Below, one piece after another: positions 12,255-19,833 of a stretch of DNA of 64,000 nucleotides. Origin of the DNA: Klebsiella aerogenes (GTDB lineage Bacteria > Pseudomonadota > Gammaproteobacteria > Enterobacterales > Enterobacteriaceae); the NCBI GenBank assembly GCA_029027985.1, contig CP119076.1, positions 3,718,422 through 3,782,421 on the forward strand. Direction: 5' to 3'. The position numbers and the translations under genes are program-made. The notes under the pieces are model-generated. The model searched no databases and was not told the origin of the DNA. It worked only from the letters and a program-made list of their open reading frames with translations. Position 1 is the stretch's first letter; each line of letters opens with the position of its first letter.

Positions 12255-12383
12255 CGCTAAACTCAACGAGAATATTGGCGGCTGGCGCGGCCAATGCTCA
12301 GGCCCTCATTGCGTAAAGCACACTTATTTTATCATCCACAACGCTTCACCCGAGACGTCGGCTCTCACGTCTCGGGTCTTTTT
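12255..12383 (+). ncRNA. Candidate small RNA upstream of pdeB
   Basis: The 331-bp space between rpmE2 and pdeB has no protein gene. It does hold a strong plus-strand terminator (12348-12383), although the genes immediately upstream run the other way. Before the terminator a stem (ATTGGC at 12274, GCCAAT at 12290) could fold. A weak -35-like TTGATT at 12225 precedes an A/T-rich stretch, but no good -10 was found. A short plus-strand transcript of roughly 100-130 nt ending at the terminator is one explanation. The 5' end given is a guess. The alternative is insulation of pdeB from read-through or antisense transcription. Confidence 0.25.
12348..12383 (+). terminator. Strong rho-independent terminator before pdeB
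   Basis: An 11-bp perfect stem, ACCCGAGACGT/ACGTCTCGGGT, with an 8-nt loop is followed by C and five T. No annotated plus-strand gene ends nearby; the GNAT gene stops over 600 bp upstream. Confidence 0.85.
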
Positions 12384-12435
12384 CCCGCTTTCACGTATAC
12401 TCAGTGCAATCCCTCGTTAAAATAAGGACATACCC

Positions 12436-13995
12436 ATGACGACTCGCTATTTAATGAGTCTGGTTACAGGGGTGCTTATTCTCGCTATTGTCTTACCCAT
12501 CGCTTTAAGTATCTGGCTGGCGACGCGGCAGGCGCAAACGCAGTTTTATAGTGAGCTCGACAACTACTCCATGCGGATTGTGATGCGCGTACAGAAGGTT
12601 GCCGATCAGGCCAAAGAAGCATTACAGGAAGCGAATGCGCACAGCGCCTATGCCTGTACGCCGGAGCATCTGCTGAATATGCGCCGCGTCGCCTACACCC
12701 ATCGCTATATTCAGGAAGTCCTGTGGCTGCGCGATTCCGTCCCTATGTGCTCCTCGCTTGAGGACCACAGCGTCTCGGTCACTTTCCCTGAACCCGATCA
12801 CATCACCACCGATGGTTACAGCACCTGGCTTACGTCGATCAGCGATCTCGGCCTTGAGCATCGAATGACCGCTTTCGGGAGTAAAAACCATATCGTGATG
12901 ATCGACCCGGCGTCGTTTATTGATGTCATCGCCACCGGCCAGGAGACGATCCATACGATTGTGTTTGGCGCCGAGCATAATCGGATCGTGATCAGCAGCC
13001 AGCCGCTCGATCCCGCGATTTGGGCACGCATCAAAAATCTCAATAGCAAGACCTTAACGCTGGATAACACCGTGTATCGCGTACACGTTATTCCTGAACT
13101 GGGTCTCGGTGTCGCCAGCTGGTCATCGACCCGGCCGTTGCATGAACGCCTGCATCAGCAGCTCATGCTATGGTTGCCGATAGGTCTCTTTACCAGTCTG
13201 CTCGCCTCTTTTTTGCTTCTCCGCCTGCTGCGTAGGCTACGTTCACCACGTTACGGTATGTTGGATGCGCTGCAATCCAACGCTATTCAGGTTTACTACC
13301 AACCCATTGTCTCGCTGCAGGACGGCAAAATCGTCGGCGCCGAGGCGCTGGCCCGCTGGGAGCAGCCGGATGGCACTTTCTTATCGCCGGATATTTTCAT
13401 CCCGCTGGCCGAGCAAACCGGGCTCATCACCCGCCTGACCGAAGATATCGTACGTAAAATATTTGCCGACCTCGGCCACTGGCTACGTCATCATCCGGAA
13501 ATCCATATTTCCATTAATCTGTCTGTTGACGACCTGCGCTCGCCTGCGTTGCCAAAACTTCTGCATGAACAGTTGGCGCATTGGGGACTCCGCGCCGAAC
13601 AAATTACGCTAGAGCTTACCGAACGCGGATTTGTCGATCCGCAAACCACCTTGCCAGTGATTATCGGCTATCGGCAGGCGGGACATCGGATCTCAATTGA
13701 TGATTTCGGTACCGGTTACTCCAGTCTCAGCTACCTGCAAACGCTCGATATCGATACGCTGAAAATTGATAAGTCCTTCGTCGATACTCTCGAATACAAA
13801 CCGCTGACGCCGCATATTATCGAGATGGCGAAGGCGCTCAATTTGGCGATTGTTGCAGAAGGCGTTGAAACCCCCGTCCAGCGTGACTGGCTGCGCGAGC
13901 ATGGCGTTCACTACGCGCAAGGCTGGCTGTACTGTAAGGCGCTGCCGAAAGAGAAATTTATTCCGTGGGCGGAAGATAATATGAAAGGCGATTAA
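12436..13995 (+). CDS. pdeB: CSS-EAL cyclic-di-GMP phosphodiesterase PdeB (YlaB)
   Basis: This 519-residue membrane enzyme hydrolyses c-di-GMP and so favours motility over adhesion. TM1 (about 7-27) and TM2 (about 240-262) flank a periplasmic CSS domain; the motif is visible as PMCSSLED. In this family the CSS disulfide state controls activity through DsbA/DsbB. The cytoplasmic EAL domain (about 275-515) keeps catalytic signatures: EALARWE, INLSVDDL, ELTERGF, DDFGTGYSSL, KIDKSFV and AEGVET. It is therefore probably active. Length matches E. coli YlaB (516). It is a single gene, converging with ybaA. Confidence 0.93.
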   Translation: MTTRYLMSLVTGVLILAIVLPIALSIWLATRQAQTQFYSELDNYSMRIVMRVQKVADQAKEALQEANAHSAYACTPEHLLNMRRVAYTHRYIQEVLWLRDSVPMCSSLEDHSVSVTFPEPDHITTDGYSTWLTSISDLGLEHRMTAFGSKNHIVMIDPASFIDVIATGQETIHTIVFGAEHNRIVISSQPLDPAIWARIKNLNSKTLTLDNTVYRVHVIPELGLGVASWSSTRPLHERLHQQLMLWLPIGLFTSLLASFLLLRLLRRLRSPRYGMLDALQSNAIQVYYQPIVSLQDGKIVGAEALARWEQPDGTFLSPDIFIPLAEQTGLITRLTEDIVRKIFADLGHWLRHHPEIHISINLSVDDLRSPALPKLLHEQLAHWGLRAEQITLELTERGFVDPQTTLPVIIGYRQAGHRISIDDFGTGYSSLSYLQTLDIDTLKIDKSFVDTLEYKPLTPHIIEMAKALNLAIVAEGVETPVQRDWLREHGVHYAQGWLYCKALPKEKFIPWAEDNMKGD

Positions 13996-14003
13996 TGCCA
14001 TGT

Positions 14004-14031
14004 GCGGCGCGCTGGCAGCCAGACGCGCCGC
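14004..14031. terminator. GC-rich hairpin between convergent pdeB and ybaA
   Basis: GCGGCGCG and CGCGCCGC flank a smaller inner CTGG/CCAG stem, giving a stable hairpin 8 bp after the pdeB stop. There is no proper T run on either strand, so termination by it alone is uncertain. Confidence 0.45.
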
Positions 14032-14036
14032 CGGAT

Positions 14037-14390
14037 TTACTCGTCGAGGAGCGGGGCGAAACCGCCAAAGATCATCCGTTTACCGTCAAAAGGCAAACTA
14101 TCGCTTAACGCTTTGATCCGCGGGTCGCTCATCATTTTAGCGTTCGCCGCATCTCTAACCTCCTTTGACGGGTACTCAATCCAACTGAACACCACTTCTT
14201 CATCCGCTTGCGCCTTAACCGACATACGGAAGTCGGTTAGCTTACCGTCAGGCACGTCGTCCGACCAACACTCCACCACACGCGTTGCGCCGAACTCTTT
14301 AAACAGCGGTGCAGATTTTGCTGCCAGTTCGCGATACGCCTCCTTATTTTCCGCGGGGACGGCAACGACAAAACCATCAACATACTTCAT
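14037..14390 (-). CDS. ybaA: YbaA, DUF1428 family protein
   Basis: This 117-residue protein is colinear with E. coli YbaA (117 residues). It starts MKYVDGFVVAVPAENKEAYR and contains FSWIEYPSKEVRDAAN and FDGKRMIFGGF, hallmarks of DUF1428. The family has a dimeric alpha/beta-barrel (ferredoxin-like) fold like small monooxygenases or stress-barrel proteins, but no reaction is known. No signal peptide or metal motif is apparent. It is a single gene between pdeB and the yczE-like gene. Function is unassigned. Confidence 0.93.
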   Translation of the reverse strand: MKYVDGFVVAVPAENKEAYRELAAKSAPLFKEFGATRVVECWSDDVPDGKLTDFRMSVKAQADEEVVFSWIEYPSKEVRDAANAKMMSDPRIKALSDSLPFDGKRMIFGGFAPLLDE

Positions 14391-14480
14391 GAGTCAATCT
14401 CCGAAGTGAACAGCGCTGGCGGCAAATCCGCTGGCGTCTGAATGGATAAGTTTAGTCGCTGGTCCCGAGGACGGAGAAAG

Positions 14481-15095
14481 TCAGGACGTCAACTCCCGGC
14501 TTTTGTTCACTGTACTTGCCGACGTCGGCTGGCGAAACCAGGGTAAAAACAGCTGAATCAGCGGCCCAATAGCGAAAGCGTAGACCAGGGTTCCCACTCC
14601 CACTTTTCCGCCCAATAGCCAGCCAACCAGTAGCGCCGAGAGCTCAATTGCGGTGCGGATTCCACGCAAAGACCAGCCGGTACGCGCATGTAGCCCGGTC
14701 ATCAACCCATCACGCGGGCCGGGGCCAAATCCAGCGCCGATATACATCCCGGTCGCCAACGCGTTCATCACTACCGCCCCGCCCAGCAGCAAACTACGCG
14801 CGGCCAGGGACTCCAGCGGCGGTAATAGCGCAAGAGTGGCATTAGCCGCCAACCCCAGAACGATTACGTTGCTAATGGTGCCAAGCCCCGGCATCTGGCG
14901 CAGCGGGATCCATAGCAGCAATACCACCGCGCCGGTCAGGATCATCACCGTGCCGAAATCCAGATCGAACTGTTTACCGACGCCAAGGTGGAAGACGTCC
15001 CACGGATCGGCGCCGAGATTGGCATGGACAAATAGCGCGGTCGACACGCCGTAGAGAACCAGACCGATGTATAGCTGCAGCAAACGACGAACCAT
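14481..15095 (-). CDS. YczE-family inner-membrane protein
   Basis: This 204-residue polytopic protein has five or so hydrophobic helices. It carries the family signatures GADPWDVFHLG (near the first helix) and GFGPGPRDGLMTGL in the middle, as in the YczE/YyaS/YitT-type DUF161-like group. The start at 15095 is preceded by GAGGTGAAA; an upstream ATG lacks a site. It is divergent from a MocR-type regulator of the YczR type, a pairing conserved across many bacteria. That points to transport or export of a compound sensed by the regulator, but no substrate is established. Confidence 0.85.
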   Translation of the reverse strand: MVRRLLQLYIGLVLYGVSTALFVHANLGADPWDVFHLGVGKQFDLDFGTVMILTGAVVLLLWIPLRQMPGLGTISNVIVLGLAANATLALLPPLESLAARSLLLGGAVVMNALATGMYIGAGFGPGPRDGLMTGLHARTGWSLRGIRTAIELSALLVGWLLGGKVGVGTLVYAFAIGPLIQLFLPWFRQPTSASTVNKSRELTS

Positions 15096-15182
15096 TTTCA
15101 CCTCAGTGTGCATTGCGAATAAGGCCATCATCAGCAAAAATGGATTGATAATTAATGGCCAGTTTTAGGAAAGTGGATCGCT

Positions 15183-16610
15183 ATGTCATTACGTCGCTTC
15201 GGGACTCAATCGCTGGTGCGCCTACTCGGCAACTGGCAGGCTTCTTCTTCGCGCGCACCACTATGGCGACAGCTGGCGGAAGCGCTGCGTCTGCTGATCC
15301 TTGACGGGCGACTGGCGCTGGACAGCCGTTTGCCCGGCGAGCGCGAGCTGGCGACAGCGCTGAACGTCAGCCGCACGACCATCGCCAGCGCATTGGGCTC
15401 ATTACGCGAAGAGGGTTATCTGCAAAGCCGTCAGGGTAGCGGTTCGCGTATTGCGCTGCCGGCAGGCCCGCGACACCCCGGCGAGCAGACGCTAGCGGCG
15501 CCGTCGGTCAATCTCGCCACCGCCGCGCTAAGCGCCGGGCCAGAAATTCATCAGGCCTATAACCATGCCCTGACGCTGATGCCGCAATATTTATCCAATA
15601 CCGGCTATGACCAGCAGGGATTAGTTGATTTGCGCACGGCGATTGCCCGCCGCTACAGCGAGCGTGGACTAGCAACTCAGGCGGATGAAGTGATGGTAGT
15701 CAACGGCGCACTGAGCGGATTTGCCCTGGTACTGCGTCTGCTGACCGGGCCTGGCGATCGGGTGGTGGTTGACGCCCCCACCTATCCGATGGCGATTAAC
15801 GCCATTCAGGGGGCATCCTGTCGACCAGTAGGCGTGGCGCTTCCCGAGCAGGGATGGGACGTCGACGGCCTGGCGGCGACAATTGCGCAAACCTCGCCGC
15901 GGCTGGCCTTTATGATGCCAGATTTTCATAATCCTACCGGCCGCTGCATGGATAGCGAGACCCGCCAGCGTATCGCCGCTCTGGCCGCCAACACGCGGAC
16001 AACGCTGGTCGTCGACGAAACCATGGGGGATTTATGGTACAGCGCCCCGCCGCCGCCTCCGCTGGCGGCCTTTCATCACGAAGCGCCGATTATCACCATC
16101 GGTTCGGCGGGCAAAACGTTTTGGGGCGGGCTGCGGATTGGCTGGATCCGCGCGCCAGCGCAGACTATCGCCTCGTTAATCCAGGCTCGCGATACGCTCG
16201 ACCTCGGTACGCCGCTGCTGGAACAGCTGGCCTGTTGTTGGCTGCTGGAAAACGAACACCGGCTGTTACCACCGCGTCGGGCTATGCTGGCCGCGCGCCG
16301 TGATATGTGCGCCGCGCTGATGACGGAGTATTTTCCTCACTGGTGTTTTTCGCTGCCGGAAGGTGGACTGTCGTTTTGGGTGGAGTTACCGGGGATGCTG
16401 GCGACGCAATTCTCTGTGCGTGCGGAAAACGCCGGGATTCATATCGGTACCGGGACGCGCTTCGGCCTTGCGGGCGCTTTTGACCGTTATTTGCGTTTGC
16501 CTTTTACGTTGCCGGATATGGAATTGCGCAACGCCTTCGCCATTTTACAACCTTTATGGCAAGAACTTACGCAACAGAAAGAAATTACGCGAATACGTAA
16601 AATAATATAA
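15183..16610 (+). CDS. MocR-type transcriptional regulator, YczR-like
   Basis: This 475-residue regulator has an N-terminal GntR winged helix (about 25-90; DSRLPGERELATALNVSRTT is the DNA-binding core) joined to a fold-type I aminotransferase domain. PLP-binding features include VVDAPTYPMAINAIQ, MPDFHNPTGRC and the lysine in IGSAGKTFWGGLRIG. Divergent orientation with a yczE-like membrane gene defines the YczR subgroup, which regulates yczE. The 87-bp intergenic holds GGCCAT and ATGGCC repeats that could be its operators. It lies between ybaA and ffs, where E. coli has no gene. It is intact, with no frameshift seen. Confidence 0.87.
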   Translation: MSLRRFGTQSLVRLLGNWQASSSRAPLWRQLAEALRLLILDGRLALDSRLPGERELATALNVSRTTIASALGSLREEGYLQSRQGSGSRIALPAGPRHPGEQTLAAPSVNLATAALSAGPEIHQAYNHALTLMPQYLSNTGYDQQGLVDLRTAIARRYSERGLATQADEVMVVNGALSGFALVLRLLTGPGDRVVVDAPTYPMAINAIQGASCRPVGVALPEQGWDVDGLAATIAQTSPRLAFMMPDFHNPTGRCMDSETRQRIAALAANTRTTLVVDETMGDLWYSAPPPPPLAAFHHEAPIITIGSAGKTFWGGLRIGWIRAPAQTIASLIQARDTLDLGTPLLEQLACCWLLENEHRLLPPRRAMLAARRDMCAALMTEYFPHWCFSLPEGGLSFWVELPGMLATQFSVRAENAGIHIGTGTRFGLAGAFDRYLRLPFTLPDMELRNAFAILQPLWQELTQQKEITRIRKII

Positions 16611-16742
16611 TAAAATATCGACGGGCTGGAGTCAGCCCGTCAAAATCCATCATCCATGACGCATATGAGATGTTTTTATAAAATTGCCGTTCAATCTTGC
16701 CAACGTCAGATGTCACTACGATGACAAAAGTGAACTAATTCA

Positions 16743-16958
16743 TTAATGCTGGCGCGGGATAGGAAAACCTTTTAGCGAAATAATAAAGCCATCGTCATCT
16801 TTTTTAATTTTTGCGCCGGTATCACACCAGTCGGAGGCAATGCGAAAGAACTCATCACTACCGATATTCCAGTTCAGGCGTACATGCTTGACGTACCCCG
16901 AACGCAGCAGGTCACAGGCTTCACTGTAACTGCTGGCTGTAGAGAATTGTTGTTTCAT
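16743..16958 (-). CDS. Small uncharacterised protein, second gene of an RHH-like operon
   Basis: This 71-residue protein of unknown function starts MKQQFSTASSYSEACDLLRS and ends ISLKGFPIPRQH. It looks like a compact alpha/beta domain: helix (10-20), strand (VKHVRLNWN), helix (SDEFFRIASDWCDT), then a beta hairpin around KIKKDDDGFIISLKG. There is no signal peptide or known catalytic motif. Its ATG overlaps the stop of the upstream 87-residue RHH-like gene by four bases (ATGA), so the two are translationally coupled. A toxin-antitoxin or regulator/partner arrangement is possible but not shown. Codon use is ordinary for the window. Confidence 0.7.
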   Translation of the reverse strand: MKQQFSTASSYSEACDLLRSGYVKHVRLNWNIGSDEFFRIASDWCDTGAKIKKDDDGFIISLKGFPIPRQH

Positions 16959-17218
16959 TTTTTCTTCTTCAGAAGTTTTCTTAATGCTTTGATTTCTTTA
17001 GGGGTTAATGGAGACGCTTCCTCTTCGGTATGCTGGCTATCAATATCCTCTTCCGAAACCCCCGCCTCGTCTGCTGAATCAACGGCCGCAAAGGCCAGTT
17101 GCAGCAGCTTCTCCGTTGCCGTGCCTAAATTCTCGTTATTGACTTCTGCATAATGACGCAGCTTCTCTTTTAACTCTGCATCAACTTTCACATTCAGAAC
17201 TACTGTGGTCATGGTCAC
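16955..17218 (-). CDS. Small ribbon-helix-helix-like protein, first gene of pair
   Basis: The 87-residue product is predicted from its pattern to begin with a beta strand (TTVVLNVKVD). Two helices follow (AELKEKLRHYAEVNN and LGTATEKLLQLAFAAV), which is the ribbon-helix-helix DNA-binding layout. A long acidic linker (about 47-67, rich in Glu/Asp) and a basic tail (PKEIKALRKLLKKKK) follow. Start choice between ATG at 17218 and ATG two codons on is open. It overlaps the next gene by 4 bp. No inverted-repeat operator was firmly located upstream. I do not recognise a named family. Confidence 0.7.
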   Translation of the reverse strand: MTMTTVVLNVKVDAELKEKLRHYAEVNNENLGTATEKLLQLAFAAVDSADEAGVSEEDIDSQHTEEEASPLTPKEIKALRKLLKKKK

Positions 17219-17514
17219 GCTTCCCGTGCAATAAAATCATCATAATTAATACACGAAGTTAACATATTGATCCAGAGATATTATTTCTCGCTTAATAATA
17301 CCAACAAATTCCCAGCAATAATTTGCCCGTTATATGTGACATGCAAATGACATTAATATGTCACTATTATTTCAGTATTGTGACAATTAAAAATTGAGGA
17401 ATAAAAAAGAGTCGTTTTAGTAACTAAAAACAATAAACAGAGCTTACCTGCTAATAATAGTAGCAGAGAATAAAGGCATAAAAAAAGAGGGGATTAAAAC
17501 AAGATACCAGAAAT

Positions 17515-17628
17515 GGGTGGGGGCCCTGCCAGCTACATCCCGGCACACACGTCGTCTGCTCTGGCTGCTTCCTTCCGGACCTGACCTGGTAAACAGAGTA
17601 GCGTTGCGGGAGAACCAACAGAGCCCCC
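17515..17628 (-). ncRNA. ffs: 4.5S RNA of the signal recognition particle
   Basis: The minus strand reads GGGGGCTCTGTTGG and ends CAGGGCCCCCACCC, a 114-nt RNA matching E. coli 4.5S RNA apart from a few paired changes. The tetraloop and symmetric-loop region (CAGGTCAGGTCCGGAAGGAA then GCAGCC), which binds Ffh and FtsY, is intact. The two ends pair over the whole length as the SRP hairpin. It targets nascent membrane proteins through Ffh-FtsY. The neighbouring gene order (ybaA on one side, atl on the other) is conserved. Transcription comes from a good promoter 33 bp upstream; the mature 5' end is made by RNase P. Confidence 0.98.
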
Positions 17629-17660
17629 ATTGAGAGCGTTGATAACCAACGCGCTGGCGC

Positions 17661-17689
17661 ATTATCCCTATAGCACTACTGAATTGCAA
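17661..17689 (-). promoter_or_regulatory. Sigma70 promoter of ffs
   Basis: On the minus strand TTGCAA (-35), a 17-bp spacer and GATAAT (-10) are followed by the GC-rich discriminator GCGCCAG. This gives a leader of about 25 nt before mature 4.5S RNA. The GC-rich discriminator is typical of stable-RNA, stringently controlled promoters. Confidence 0.7.
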
Positions 17690-17765
17690 GCCAACATCGT
17701 CCAGGTGCTGGTTTATTACACAAAGCAGCGCAGAAAACAGACTTTGCTGCTTTGTTAAGCATCAA

Positions 17766-18005
17766 TTATCGCTGAGACGCACTTTTTACTTTGGCTTTAG
17801 CGTTGTTACACGCGCTCTGGTTTTTAGCGCAGGCATTTTTAGCCGCCTGGGCTTCTTTTTTTGCGGCGCCCTTCGCGTTGGCGCATTGTGTCGGGTTGTT
17901 CTGACAAGCGGCTTTCGCATTCGCGACGGCCTGTCCTTGCGCCGCATTCGCAGCCGAACAAACAAAAATAGCGAACAGACCGAACAACAGTGCAGATTTT
18001 TTCAT
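17766..18005 (-). CDS. Small secreted Ala/Lys-rich protein with two CX6C units
   Basis: This 79-residue protein starts with a clear Sec signal peptide (KKSALLFGLFAIFVCSAANA, likely cut after Ala21 or Ala22). The mature part is an Ala/Lys/Asn/Gln-rich helical chain with four cysteines at 34, 41, 59 and 66. They form two CX6C units 25 residues apart, a duplicated motif (KAACQNNPTQCANAK and KNACAKNQSACNNAK). This suggests a helical hairpin pinned by two periplasmic disulfides. A good AAGGACG site precedes the ATG. It is a single gene between ffs and a 132-residue unknown. No function is recognised; conservation in related genomes is the main test of reality. Confidence 0.75.
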   Translation of the reverse strand: MKKSALLFGLFAIFVCSAANAAQGQAVANAKAACQNNPTQCANAKGAAKKEAQAAKNACAKNQSACNNAKAKVKSASQR

Positions 18006-18292
18006 TTTACGTCCTTAAATGGGATAAGTTTCTACTGGGCTTATGCTCAGAGAACCGCATCGTAAAAATGAATGATTCAGAAAAGCTTAAGATTCAACAT
18101 CAACACATCATAACCACACGATAAAAATGGTTTTTTTACTGTTCAACGCAATTACTTAATTTTCGATACAATCCCTCTTAGGCAAATGAAGGGATTGCGA
18201 GCCTTATCGCAGTAGATTTACGAATTGCCCATCATACTGTACCTCATCATTTGTTTTCTTTTTAATCAAAAAGTTATCGCTATGGTAATCGC

Positions 18293-18691
18293 ATGACTCA
18301 ATCACCGCGCCCCACCACCACCCTGCCGATGCCGGCCATTGATGGCGTAACGGTGCCCTTTCACGGCATGAATTTTCTGCGCCCCGAACTGCTGCTGGAT
18401 TTCGTCAGCGTCAGCAGCGCGCCGCTGCTATCGGTAACGCCTGTCGCCTTGCTTTTTTCGACGGTGGGCGTGCTGCAACACGTCGAGCTGCGTAAGCTGC
18501 CGGTAGAAGTTAAGGGCCGGGTGGTTTATCCCATTTCATCGCTGATGCACCCGACGCTACGCTGCAAGCTTATTATCAACGCCCAATCACGACGGCTGAA
18601 ATTCCTCGAAAGCCTGATCGCCAACAGCCCGCACGATAATATCCACGGGATGCAGATCCTCGGGTTAGCACTGGAATTCACCGTCGCCTGA
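18293..18691 (+). CDS. Uncharacterised 132-residue protein upstream of atl
   Basis: Codon use across the whole frame resembles the neighbouring core genes, which supports real coding. The chain starts MTQSPRPTTTLPMPAIDGVT and is mixed, with a hydrophobic segment (LLSVTPVALLFSTVGVLQHV) and a basic middle (KLIINAQSRRLKFLE). The Shine-Dalgarno site is weak. There is no signal peptide. I recognise no domain; a PilZ-like reading (RR motif) fails because the D/NxSxxG part is missing. It ends 59 bp before atl on the same strand, so co-transcription is possible. The function is open. Confidence 0.65.
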   Translation: MTQSPRPTTTLPMPAIDGVTVPFHGMNFLRPELLLDFVSVSSAPLLSVTPVALLFSTVGVLQHVELRKLPVEVKGRVVYPISSLMHPTLRCKLIINAQSRRLKFLESLIANSPHDNIHGMQILGLALEFTVA

Positions 18692-18750
18692 CGGCTGTAC
18701 AGCGCATGGGTGAACGCTTATCCTGAATGTTTTCGCGTGAAGGAGTGATG

Positions 18751-19062
18751 ATGGACGCCCACGACAGCTTTCCCCAGCGGGTCTGGCAGATAGTCGCCTC
18801 GATTCCGGAAGGTTACGTCACCACCTACGGCGATGTCGCCCAATTGGCGGGTTCACCGCGCGCGGCGCGTCAGGTTGGCGGCGTGTTGAAGCGTCTACCG
18901 GAAGGCTCGACCCTGCCCTGGCACCGGGTGGTGAATCGCCATGGCGATATCTCCCTGACCGGTCCGGATTTACAACGCCAGCGTCAGGCGCTGCTCGCGG
19001 AAGGCGTACAGGTCTCCGGCAGCGGCCATATCGACCTACAGCACTATCGCTGGATTTATTAA
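18751..19062 (+). CDS. atl: Alkyltransferase-like protein Atl (YbaZ)
   Basis: This 103-residue protein is homologous to the DNA-binding domain of O6-alkylguanine-DNA alkyltransferase. The catalytic Cys of the PCHRV motif is replaced by Trp (PWHRVV at 56-61), which defines ATL proteins. It binds O6-alkylguanine without repairing it and flags the lesion for nucleotide excision repair (UvrA). The helix-turn-helix (GDVAQLAGSPRAARQVGGVL) is intact. I chose the start at 18751 because AAGGAG is then 5 nt away; 18748 is an alternative. Position relative to ffs and ybaY is as in E. coli. Confidence 0.95.
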   Translation: MDAHDSFPQRVWQIVASIPEGYVTTYGDVAQLAGSPRAARQVGGVLKRLPEGSTLPWHRVVNRHGDISLTGPDLQRQRQALLAEGVQVSGSGHIDLQHYRWIY

Positions 19063-19066
19063 GGAC

Positions 19067-19093
19067 AAAAAAATGCCCCTGGTCAGGGGCATT
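19067..19093 (-). terminator. Terminator of ybaY (and atl)
   Basis: AATGCCCCT/AGGGGCATT stem with a 4-nt loop. On the minus strand it is followed by seven T, so it fits ybaY; it also lies just after the convergent atl stop. Confidence 0.85.
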
Positions 19094-19100
19094 GAGACGT

Positions 19101-19613
19101 TTATTGCGCCATTGGCGCCGTGTCGCTGGCGACCGGAACAGGCGCGTGCTGTACCGGAACCAGCACCAGATCGGCGCGGTTACCGCCCTGGGTGATCACC
19201 GTCTGCACGGTATCGGTAATAAACATCAGCTGGCCATTCACGGTGATCGCCGAACTCAACAGGATACGAGCATTCGGTCTAATGTCCCCCTGGTTGTACG
19301 GCAGCACGAAGTTAAATGGCGCCTGCTTACCTTCCGTACGAACCGCCTTCTGCGACAGCACGCGGGCTGGCGCATCGGCTAACGACGCATCCGACAACGT
19401 TACGGTCAGTACCGCATCCGGCGGTAACGCGATACGTTGACGAATATTGATGGTCCCGGAAACATTAGGTTGTTGCTGCGAGGAGCTCAGTGAGGCAATG
19501 CCATAAGGATCGGGTGCCGTCGTCCGATTAGCGGCGTTGCCGTTTGGGTTATTCGCGCAAGCAGATAACGTCGCCGCAACGGCGATAGCACTTAACATAT
19601 AGGCAAATTTCAT
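19101..19613 (-). CDS. ybaY: YbaY, YscW-family lipoprotein
   Basis: This 170-residue predicted outer-membrane lipoprotein has a signal peptide ending in lipobox LSAC (Cys19). An Asn/Thr/Ser-rich linker and a beta-rich YscW/META-like domain (about 48-155) follow; NVSGTINIRQRIALPPDAVLTVTL begins it. The related YscW/GspS-type proteins pilot secretins, and in E. coli YbaY is a glycine/proline-rich lipoprotein of unknown role. The C-terminal tail (HAPVPVASDTAPMAQ) is shorter than in E. coli (190). It is convergent with atl and divergent from tesB. Confidence 0.93.
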   Translation of the reverse strand: MKFAYMLSAIAVAATLSACANNPNGNAANRTTAPDPYGIASLSSSQQQPNVSGTINIRQRIALPPDAVLTVTLSDASLADAPARVLSQKAVRTEGKQAPFNFVLPYNQGDIRPNARILLSSAITVNGQLMFITDTVQTVITQGGNRADLVLVPVQHAPVPVASDTAPMAQ

Positions 19614-19833
19614 TATGTTCTCCTTTCCATCCCTTTAGTCACAGGAGTACGTCCTGCCATCATGATGGCTAAGACATTAGTATCGTGAATAAGTGTGGCA
19701 CAGATCTCAGAATAATTCCCGGAAATGGGCAGTTATTCAGATTTTTACACCCATCGGACCACTTGAGATTCCAGGTTATACTTGCCCTCAATACGCGCGG
19801 CGTCAGCGCCGCTATCATTGATTGAGGGTAATT

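Noticed and set aside
18293-18691. PilZ (c-di-GMP) domain in the 132-residue protein
   Set aside because: An RR pair is present but the following D/NxSxxG motif is missing.
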